A stretch of 45,012 bases of DNA from CAXTTV01 sp964247295 (GTDB taxonomy: Bacteria > Chloroflexota > Ktedonobacteria > Ktedonobacterales > Ktedonobacteraceae). The stretch lies in contig CAXTTV010000014.1 of assembly GCA_964247295.1 (NCBI GenBank), positions 1 to 45,012 of the forward strand. Reading direction: 5' to 3'. Both the position numbers and the translations under genes were made by a program. This document shows positions 17,841 through 24,667 of this stretch, piece after piece. Under the pieces are notes generated by a model. It saw only the letters and a program-made list of their open reading frames with translations, was not told where the DNA came from and did no database searches. How positions within the stretch are numbered: position 1 is the first letter of the stretch; the number at the start of each line of letters is the position of its first letter.

Positions 17841-17957
17841 TCTCGATGGCGCTTAACCCTCTAAGGAATATTCTCAGTAGATATATGCCCTTGTTGAGTC
17901 ATTTATATAGCGCCTTGATCATACATTTTCTGGCGTCAGTCGCTTTAAAGGTGTGAC
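17841..17957 (-). pseudogene. Relic of a further TPR gene of the same family
   Basis: Read on the minus strand, this spacer gives MTQQGHISTENIP followed, after small indels, by LEGLSAIET. That aligns with the conserved paralogue segment LAQQ...ENIPFLEGLSLIEIH in the middle TPR. The upstream part (GACGCCAGAAAATG...) also resembles the preceding ARAYYQEGMRL codons, with a stop. The frame is broken by at least two indels and one stop. The fragment abuts the stop codon of copy E, which suggests it remains from deletion or recombination between tandem copies. The match was seen by eye; a nucleotide alignment would confirm its limits. Confidence 0.6.
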
Positions 17958-20531
17958 TTATTGTTGCGTTTGAGTGTGTTCTGTTAGCAAGCTTTCGAGT
18001 TTTTCCACCCAATGAGGAACGTCATCGGTTTTTCGATGTGGAATCTGCTCATGTATTTTGATGCTCTCTCTTCCATACTCCAACGCCTTTTGCGTCCGTT
18101 CGCGGGCAGCCTCAATCCGAGACAGACCATAAAGGGCTTGCGAATGAGCAGAAAAATCATTTGTAAGAACCGCATCAAGTGTTTCCCGAAAAAACACCTC
18201 CGCCTGCTCATAATGGTGGTTATGCAACGCCACTTCTCCTAATCCTACAAGATTTGAAGCAATAAATCTTCGGAAGCCGATCTCACGTGAGAGTTCAAGG
18301 GACTCCTGGTAGCAGTCGTGTGCCTGATCCCATTTTCCCAATACCTGCGAGGCCTCCGCGAGGTTGTAGAGAATGTTACACATGAGGGAGCGATAGCTTG
18401 TCTGCCGGGCCAGAGTTAATGCTTGCTGATAGTAGACATAGCTTTGCGTTTCGTCTCCACGTTGCCCGGAGGTTACTCCCAGTCCGTTGAGAAGGCGAAT
18501 GCTATATTCTTGATGCCCCATCTTTTGTGCTAGTTTCATCCCCTGCTGATAATACTCCTCCGCCTCTGCATCTAATCCCTCTAGACTTGCGGTTGCTCCC
18601 AGATTATTATAGACGCGAATAATCAATTCCTGTTGCCCGGTCTGTTGAGCGAGAGAGAGGGCTTCCAGATAATAGGCTTTTGACTCAGCAAAATGATCTT
18701 TATAGAACAGAGCAATGCCCAAACTATTAAGCAGCATGCTCAACTGCTTTAAATCTTGCACCTCTGTCGCCAGTTCGACACCCTCACGACAATACGCCTC
18801 CGCTTGATCGTAATTGCCATAGCGGATCTCAATCATACCCAGCCCTTTTAAGAAGGGAATGCGTTCTGCTGGAACCTGTGATTGTTGAGCCAGACGCATA
18901 CCCTCCTGGTAGTAAGCTCTGGCCTGCTCATTATTAGAATGGCGTTCGGCAACCTCCCCCAGGTATTGCAAAATGTGCATCTCCGCAGTTCGATCTTGAA
19001 GTTTCCGTGTGAGGGGAAGCATCCCTTCTAAAAAGCGGATTGCCTCCGAGTACCAGCCCCGCACCAGCCAGAATGACATTAAAGAGAGCCCGAGGCGAAC
19101 GGGTATGTCTTGTTGATTTTGCTGGGTCGCGATCTCAAGGGCGGTCACAAGGTTGGTATGTTCTAGTTCGACCTGCTGGTAATCCTCGGTATGCTTCTCC
19201 AGCCAGGAGATGGCATAGGTCACCAGACGCATTTTCGCGTCTTCCATCTCGTCTTCTACTTCTGACTGCATATTGGAAGCATAGTCGGCAATTGTCTGGT
19301 GTAGAGTGTAGCGATCAGCCCCATAGTTTTCCACCAGGCCGGCGTCCAACAGGTTGTTCAGCACTTCCTCATTTCCGGGTGTCAGGGCGGAAACTAATTC
19401 CTGAGAAAAGCTATTTGGTTTGGCCGGGAGCATCGCCAGATAATGCAGGGCCTGTTGCGCACGAACCGAGAGCTGTTGCACACTAACCGTGATCACCGCC
19501 TCCAGCGAGATAGGTTGCTCTGGAGGAATACTGGGGTGATGCTCGACAAACGATTGGGGTTGGCTTACGTGTAGCCAGGCCGAATGATCGCGCAACTGCT
19601 GCACCGCTGTCTGTAAGCGGCGGGGTTGTTTTAAATAATCATAGGGGTAGAGGTGCTTGCCGATTAACGTCAGGGCCAGAGGCAGCATTCCTACCTCCTG
19701 AACCAATTGCTCAATTGTTGTGGGTTCTTGCTTCGCCAGATGGGGAAGAAAACGACTCAAAAGTGCTTTTCCTTCTCTGGCTTCTAACTCAGAGACATGG
19801 AATGAGTGTTTCATGCTTAATCCCGTCGCGAGATTGGGGAAACGCGTGGTGAGGAGATGAGTGCAGTTAACGCCTCCAACCTGAAGAGCCAGAGCGTCTT
19901 CCATGTGCCAGATATCATCGATCACCAATAACAAGCGGCGCGAGCCGATTTGGGAGCGTAAAGCCTTGGCGAGTGAGGTACGATCAGGCAGATTTTTCAG
20001 CTCCTCCTGAGAGATCTGCAAAAGGTTTCCCCAACGGGAGAGGTGCTCGAAGAGATGTGGATGAGGACCCAGACCGGCCCAGAGGATGCCGTCGGAGAAC
20101 TGGCTCTGAATTTCTGGAATTTGAGTGAGGGCGAGCAAGAGTGTTGTTTTGCCCACACCGGGAAGCCCATAAAGTGTCAGCGTGGAAGGATGGGACTCCG
20201 CATGTAACTGCTGAGTAAGGGAGAGGAGCAGATCCTCGCGCCCAATCAGTCCCGTAGAAGACAGGACCTGAGATGGAAGCAGTGGATCTAAGAGATATGG
20301 TGTCTCCATTTGAGGCTGGGAGGATACCTCAGTTTCTGTAAGCAAACCGAGATTTTCTGCATCTTTGTCGAAGAGAGAATAAAGCTTTTCACGAAAATAG
20401 GGAGAGGGCTGCACCGCCCCTCGTTCCCAGCGACTCACTGAAATGGAACTGGTCCCGAGCAATTCAGCCAGTCGGGCCTGGGACCAACCTCGCTGTTCTC
20501 GTGCTATCCGCAGTGAGGAGTTTTTGACCAT
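17958..20531 (-). CDS. XRE-NB-ARC-TPR STAND regulator, array copy E
   Basis: 857 residues, complete, and first of the array in transcription order. HTH at 5-59 (GWSQARLAELLGTSSISVSR), P-loop GLPGVGKTT at 122-130, Walker B LLLVIDDIW, GMLPLALTLIGKHL, the EHHPSIPPEQPISLEAVITVS block, RYTLHQTIADYA, and about ten TPRs ending ESLLTEHTQTQQ. The start ATG has AAGGAG ten bases upstream in a leader that resembles those of copies A and D (AAGGAG...TTTC-ATG). Upstream are more than 600 bp of gene-free AT-rich DNA, which must hold the promoter. Whether the whole array is one transcript is unclear, because spacers of 115-290 bp separate most copies. Confidence 0.92.
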   Translation of the reverse strand: MVKNSSLRIAREQRGWSQARLAELLGTSSISVSRWERGAVQPSPYFREKLYSLFDKDAENLGLLTETEVSSQPQMETPYLLDPLLPSQVLSSTGLIGREDLLLSLTQQLHAESHPSTLTLYGLPGVGKTTLLLALTQIPEIQSQFSDGILWAGLGPHPHLFEHLSRWGNLLQISQEELKNLPDRTSLAKALRSQIGSRRLLLVIDDIWHMEDALALQVGGVNCTHLLTTRFPNLATGLSMKHSFHVSELEAREGKALLSRFLPHLAKQEPTTIEQLVQEVGMLPLALTLIGKHLYPYDYLKQPRRLQTAVQQLRDHSAWLHVSQPQSFVEHHPSIPPEQPISLEAVITVSVQQLSVRAQQALHYLAMLPAKPNSFSQELVSALTPGNEEVLNNLLDAGLVENYGADRYTLHQTIADYASNMQSEVEDEMEDAKMRLVTYAISWLEKHTEDYQQVELEHTNLVTALEIATQQNQQDIPVRLGLSLMSFWLVRGWYSEAIRFLEGMLPLTRKLQDRTAEMHILQYLGEVAERHSNNEQARAYYQEGMRLAQQSQVPAERIPFLKGLGMIEIRYGNYDQAEAYCREGVELATEVQDLKQLSMLLNSLGIALFYKDHFAESKAYYLEALSLAQQTGQQELIIRVYNNLGATASLEGLDAEAEEYYQQGMKLAQKMGHQEYSIRLLNGLGVTSGQRGDETQSYVYYQQALTLARQTSYRSLMCNILYNLAEASQVLGKWDQAHDCYQESLELSREIGFRRFIASNLVGLGEVALHNHHYEQAEVFFRETLDAVLTNDFSAHSQALYGLSRIEAARERTQKALEYGRESIKIHEQIPHRKTDDVPHWVEKLESLLTEHTQTQQ

Positions 20532-21169
20532 CGAAACCTTCTCCTTCTATCTTTACTAATCGTATAATAAAGTTTATATTCCTATATTCAGCATGTTTTG
20601 TAGATGTCATTTAAAGCTCTACATAATTTCTATACGTCTCTTTTATTTTTTTGTTCCATTTCTAGGCTATAGTCATTCCTATAGAAGATATATATATTTA
20701 AATTCATGATTAGCGCAAAAAGTTTTGTCACAGCTTAAAGAAACTTCTATATCTAGAACAACAGTGGACGCATTATTCCATACAAGGATAATTACACTAC
20801 TTTCCCTATTGTAGTCACGTATTATGAGGAATGAAAAGATTAAAGACCTTTCCTAAAAAAATTCTTGTCTTCTCTTTGGATCTGGATAAAATGGGAGTTT
20901 TATCTATTGATCTAAGTATTTATATTTACTGTTTAATAATTTTTTAACAGAGTAATTGGTAGAAGGTACTTTTTATCTTTAAGCTCGACAAGATTAACCA
21001 CAGTTGAGGGAGGAGTAAGAAGCTTCGGTTCTAGAGGAGGTGGAGGTAGGGATAGTGGCATGAAGGCCTTTGACAAATATCTGTGCAACTGGGATCATTC
21101 GCGAAGGAGTCTGTCGTTGTTGATCCCAGTGCGGATAGCGTGAAAATTGATGTCAGTGGTATTCGTCCG
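20532..21169. other. AT-rich intergenic region
   Basis: A gene-free stretch between copy E (starting leftwards at 20531) and the PhzF-like gene (ending at 21170). The left two-thirds are very AT-rich and presumably contain the promoter of copy E. The right end holds the inverted repeat at 21088-21130. Short frames are present but none has a supported start or a recognisable product. Confidence 0.45.
21088..21130 (-). terminator. Inverted repeat downstream of the PhzF-like gene
   Basis: The arms ACTGGGATCA (21088-21097) and TGATCCCAGT (21121-21130) are perfect 10-bp complements around a 23-base loop. They lie 40 bp past the minus-strand stop at 21170. No T-run is seen, so its termination role is uncertain; the long loop would also suit a protein-binding site. 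Confidence 0.4.
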
Positions 21170-22049
21170 TTAGAACGTCGTAGATGCGTTAATGGTGCCT
21201 GCCGCCACCATCGTGACATCACCGCTGACCTGAACAGAAGTGATTGCGTCAGTGGTCCCGGCAATCAGGACCGTAATCTCGCTTGGGCGACCAACGAAGC
21301 TACCCTGATGAATAATCAGAGGCTGGTTTGCCTGAGCTTTTCCATAACGGACAAGGTATGCCCCGGTGGGGCCGCCCGCGCTGCCGGTGGCGATATCCTC
21401 GACGCGGCCAGTGTTATCCCAGGTACGTCCCTCCATAGTCGGAAGATCAAAAACATAGACAAATTTGGCCCCAATTTGGGCAAGCAGGCTCTCAAGATCA
21501 GGGTGGATGATCCGCGCCTGTTCCAACCCCTGCTTGAGAATGACAAGTAGATAGGGGAGGCCCGTCGAGACTACCTGCATTGGAAGGGTTTCGTCCAGAT
21601 ACTTGGGAACAAGATTCAAGGTTTGAAGGATTTGCTCCTGTAGTTCCTGAGATGGAATCGTTCCGAAGGTCGGAGTACCCTGTTCCATAGTCGCCGTATA
21701 CCCATGTGTTTGTCGCCGTGTTGTCACAGGAATGCTCCCAGCATTGAGGTGAAAATGCCAGTGGGCCATTGGCTGATCTTGAGCTCTTTGTTCATGGAGC
21801 ACGCAGGCCGCGCCAATCACGGGATGTCCGGCGAAATCCAGTTCTTCCTCCATCGTAAAAATCGACGCCTTGACCTCAGAGGATTTGGGCGGTACCTGAA
21901 GGAAAATCGACTCAANNNNNNNNNNTCTCCTGTGTAATCTTTTGCATCATCGCAGATGGCAGGCCTTCGGTTGAGGGGAAGACCGTCAGACCATTGCCTG
22001 AGAATGGAGTTTTGCTAAAAACATCTACATGTCGATACGTCAATTGCAT
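21170..22049 (-). CDS. PhzF-family isomerase-like protein (interrupted by an assembly gap)
   Basis: The PhzF fold catalyses isomerisations such as trans-2,3-dihydro-3-hydroxyanthranilate conversion in phenazine synthesis; most members have unknown substrates. Reading through the ten N bases, the product starts MQLTYRHVDVFSKTPFSGNG and continues to KITQE, the gap, then ESIFLQVPP. The E here matches the family's catalytic glutamate. It continues with the hallmark ELDFAGHPVIGAA, GSAGGPTGAYLVRYG and HQGSFVGRPSEI. Start ATG 22049 has AAGGAG upstream. Length is about 292 residues, normal for the family. The 10-N gap is one base out of frame, so its true size is likely 9 or 12. No other phenazine genes are present, so a phenazine role is not supported. 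Confidence 0.85.
21916..21925. other. Assembly gap (10 N)
   Basis: Ten undetermined bases inside the PhzF-like gene, just before the codon of the presumed catalytic glutamate. The size is one base out of frame with the flanking coding sequence. Confidence 0.95.
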
Positions 22050-22111
22050 ATTCAAAGAAGTAACTCCTTATATAGTAGGGCGGTAAGGATTTGTTGGCAT
22101 TAGATAATATT

Positions 22112-22975
22112 TTATCGAGCCTGGCTCTTGTCCACTTGAGCGTTTAATATATCGTGGTGAATATGCTGAAGTTTGCGCTCCATATCTTTGATGCGCGAGG
22201 ACATAAACGTCATCTCGATCTCTGCTTTCACGTCCACCTGATAGTCCAGATCGGCCTTGATGCGATCTTTCGCACCCTGACGATTTTGGCTTACCAGCAC
22301 AAAGATTGAGAGGAAGATCGCCTCAAGCGAGACCGCCATCGTCAGAAACTGAAAGGGGTAGGGATCAAACTGGGCGGACTTTGGCCCAAGGGTGTTTAGA
22401 ACGATCCAGAAAACAAAGGCAAATAGATTGATCATCAGGAAAGGGATAGAGCCGCTAAACTCCGCGATCACATCAGCGATCCGCTGGCCGATCGAGACAT
22501 GCTCATCTATCGCATCATTGGGGTTGCGGCTGACGCGGGTGCGGAGCAGATCATCGGTATGTTTCATCCGTTCTGCAAGTTCTGCTAGAACATCGAGGAT
22601 GGCATCGGGTCGACGCTTAAGGAACGCGAAAAAATCCGTGCGCTTAAGCGCCAGAGTCACAACTTTTTCATTTGGTTCAGGGGTTGCGCTGGCTGAACGG
22701 CTCTCGCCCGAGAGCATCGATAGCTCGCCCAGAAATTTACCGGGGCCCAGAACATCCAGCATCACCCTCCTGCCGTCGGCGTCGATCAGCCAGATATCCA
22801 CATCACCCTCCTGAATGATGTGGAGGGTATCGCCGGGCTCGCCTGCCTGGACAATTACCTCGCCGGGCTGAAAGGTGCGTTCGGTCATCAGAGAGCACAA
22901 CTCTTGGCGCTCCTCATCATCCATTGTAAAGAAAAGCGGGATCTCTGAAAGCGACTGTGTAGAAACGAAACTCAT
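22112..22975 (-). CDS. Cyclic-nucleotide-binding domain fused to DUF1003 membrane protein
   Basis: 287 residues from the preferred start. Residues about 8-125 form a CRP-type cyclic-nucleotide-binding fold (QPGEVIVQAGEPGDTLHIIQEGDVDIW, shown in part as PGEVIVQAGEPGD; phosphate-binding-like GELSMLSGESRSASA). The rest is DUF1003: two membrane helices (around FLMINLFAFVFWIVLNTLG and FLTMAVSLEAIFLSIFVLVS) followed by an acidic/basic cytoplasmic helix. An in-frame ATG lies at 23011, but the AAGGAG site falls within that extension, ten bases before the ATG at 22975, which is therefore preferred. The PhzF-like gene follows after 62 bp on the same strand, so they may share a transcript. A nucleotide-responsive membrane protein is inferred; function unknown. 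Confidence 0.85.
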   Translation of the reverse strand: MSFVSTQSLSEIPLFFTMDDEERQELCSLMTERTFQPGEVIVQAGEPGDTLHIIQEGDVDIWLIDADGRRVMLDVLGPGKFLGELSMLSGESRSASATPEPNEKVVTLALKRTDFFAFLKRRPDAILDVLAELAERMKHTDDLLRTRVSRNPNDAIDEHVSIGQRIADVIAEFSGSIPFLMINLFAFVFWIVLNTLGPKSAQFDPYPFQFLTMAVSLEAIFLSIFVLVSQNRQGAKDRIKADLDYQVDVKAEIEMTFMSSRIKDMERKLQHIHHDILNAQVDKSQAR

Positions 22976-23069
22976 GCCGGGAAGTCTCCTTCTTTTTGTT
23001 GTTAGTAGCATCTAACTGCTGCTCAGTATACAGGAGAGCTCAGATCCAGGCAATCTATTTCAAGATCTT

Positions 23070-23665
23070 CTACATAAAAAGAAAATCGCGCAGGAGCATT
23101 TTATATTCTTCCGGACGGTTCCGATGGACTTCGTGGCCGGCCCCTTCGATGGTTACCAGTTGGCAATTCGGCACCAGTTGAGCGACCTCGACAAGTTTTT
23201 CCTGAGAGACATGGCTACTAGATCCCCCGCCAATAATAAGGGTTGGGGCCGTAATCATAGACAGATCGCTCTACCATGCGGGATCTGGATTGCGAAGCTG
23301 ACTCACAATCCCTTTCACCAGCGGCCAGTTGCCCCGCAATTGGGGAGGAACCGTCTCCGGTGGGTCATTGGGAGGAATAGCGATATCCTCATGCAAGTAC
23401 GGGGGAGGGGTATCTTCGATGACCAGCCGCTCAACCCGTTCCGGTCATCTCTCCGCGAAAAGAAATGCAACCGATCCGCCTATTGAATGGCCGATCAGAG
23501 CGAAGCGATCCATGGAAAGGCATCCACGAATGCCTTGAGATCGCCGCGTATCAATTCAAAGGCGTACGTCTCGGTTTTGGAACTCTCTCCATGGCCGCGC
23601 TGGTCCAGGGCAAAAACATGATAGTGTTCCGCGAGCATCGGTACAATCTCATTGCTAAGAATGTA
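23070..23665 (-). pseudogene. Decayed alpha/beta hydrolase
   Basis: The minus strand encodes recognisable hydrolase pieces in order. First is VPMLAEHYHVFALDQRGHGESS (seen in part as HVFALDQRGHGESS), then a frameshift near 23511-23520, then MDRFALIGHSIGGSVAFLFAE with the nucleophile elbow GHSIGG. An in-frame TGA follows at 23445-23447, a middle section (VERLVIEDTPPPYL...), a TAG at 23271-23273, and finally the C-terminal part with LIIGGGSSSHVS and the catalytic-histidine region EGAGHEVHR. The N-terminal 30 or so residues with the oxyanion-hole motif are also missing. One frameshift plus two stops and a lost start make it non-functional unless sequencing errors are responsible. Confidence 0.8.
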
Positions 23666-23728
23666 TCTTTCTATTATACTCCATTTTAATTATCTAAGTA
23701 ATGCCAAAGTTGTTCTAAACGATTAAAA

Positions 23729-24529
23729 TCAACGGATAGAGGTGAGCAGAACTGGAACAATAACATGTGTCGCAATGTCTGCCATAAAATGGACGATCAT
23801 CGCAGTCAGAAGGCTATAGCGCCAGTAGAGCCAGCCGCAGGGTATACCCAGAATACAATTTCCAATCAGCGATCCTGTAACCACGATGATAGCGACTGTC
23901 GAGCTCACAGCCAGGGCCTGAGAAAGGTGGGCCAGCGCGAAGATCAGGGAAGAAAGGATGATTGCAATCCAGATGGTACTTGCTGATGGTGATGATTTCC
24001 GAGATAGACGCGTTCCAAGCCAGACAAAAAAGGTCATGCATACCAGCCGAAAAAGAATCTCTTCACGGACTCCCCCACCAAAAGCGCTCAAGAAGCCTTG
24101 CCAGAGTGGTGGACCTATGACTACATGTGTCTGAGAAGTGGGTTGTAAACGGAGCATTAGCCATTGTATTATGAGTAGTTGTAGGATCAGAAGAATGCCG
24201 ATTATAAGCCCTATAAAGATGGTTCGTGGTAGCATCTGTTTAAAGCGTCGAGGAGCTTCTGGATTACCTGCAAACCATTCCTTCAATAAGGGGACTCCCA
24301 ATCCAATCTTATCTCCCAGCCAGATGCCCAGGGCAATGATCGCTCCAAAGAAAAGAAGATCAAAAGTCTGTATAAGAATGAAGAGTCCGATTGGTTGAAC
24401 GATATGGGTAGCTGGATAGATGCCATAGGGGATGCTTAGCAGGCTCGCAATCTGTGAGAGGATAGTTAACAGGAGCCAGGTTTTCCATGAGAATGCTGCT
24501 CTCGCTTTTACTGTAACTTGCGTTTGCAT
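23729..24529 (-). CDS. CPBP-family intramembrane metalloprotease
   Basis: 266 residues with six to eight predicted membrane helices. The family signature is present: E156-E157 and R161 in REEILFRL, H201 in FALAHL, and a later helix with H247 in AMIVHFMAD. Together these form the metal-binding active site of CAAX-protease/bacteriocin-processing (Abi/CPBP) enzymes. Start ATG 24529 has AAGGAG nine bases upstream. Members process prenylated proteins or peptides or give immunity to peptide bacteriocins; substrate unknown here. It follows the LuxR-type gene by about 140 bp on the same strand. Confidence 0.88.
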   Translation of the reverse strand: MQTQVTVKARAAFSWKTWLLLTILSQIASLLSIPYGIYPATHIVQPIGLFILIQTFDLLFFGAIIALGIWLGDKIGLGVPLLKEWFAGNPEAPRRFKQMLPRTIFIGLIIGILLILQLLIIQWLMLRLQPTSQTHVVIGPPLWQGFLSAFGGGVREEILFRLVCMTFFVWLGTRLSRKSSPSASTIWIAIILSSLIFALAHLSQALAVSSTVAIIVVTGSLIGNCILGIPCGWLYWRYSLLTAMIVHFMADIATHVIVPVLLTSIR

Positions 24530-24667
24530 GAATAGTTTTCTCCTTAATAGAAGTGGTATCAGACATTGCTGAATGACTAAGAGGAATATATCAGAAATTA
24601 AGTTGAGAGTCCGTCACCTGTTTGGGTGAATTTAGTGGTTCGAGGAGGTGAATGTTGAAGAGTAAGC

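Noticed and set aside
17717..17956. 79-residue plus-strand frame with membrane-like segments
   Set aside because: It is the antisense of the TPR relic in the spacer and has no ribosome-binding site; the apparent hydrophobicity comes from the reverse complement of helical repeats.
21083..21550. 155-residue plus-strand frame
   Set aside because: Mostly antisense to the PhzF-like gene; its start lies in the inverted repeat and its composition matches no family.
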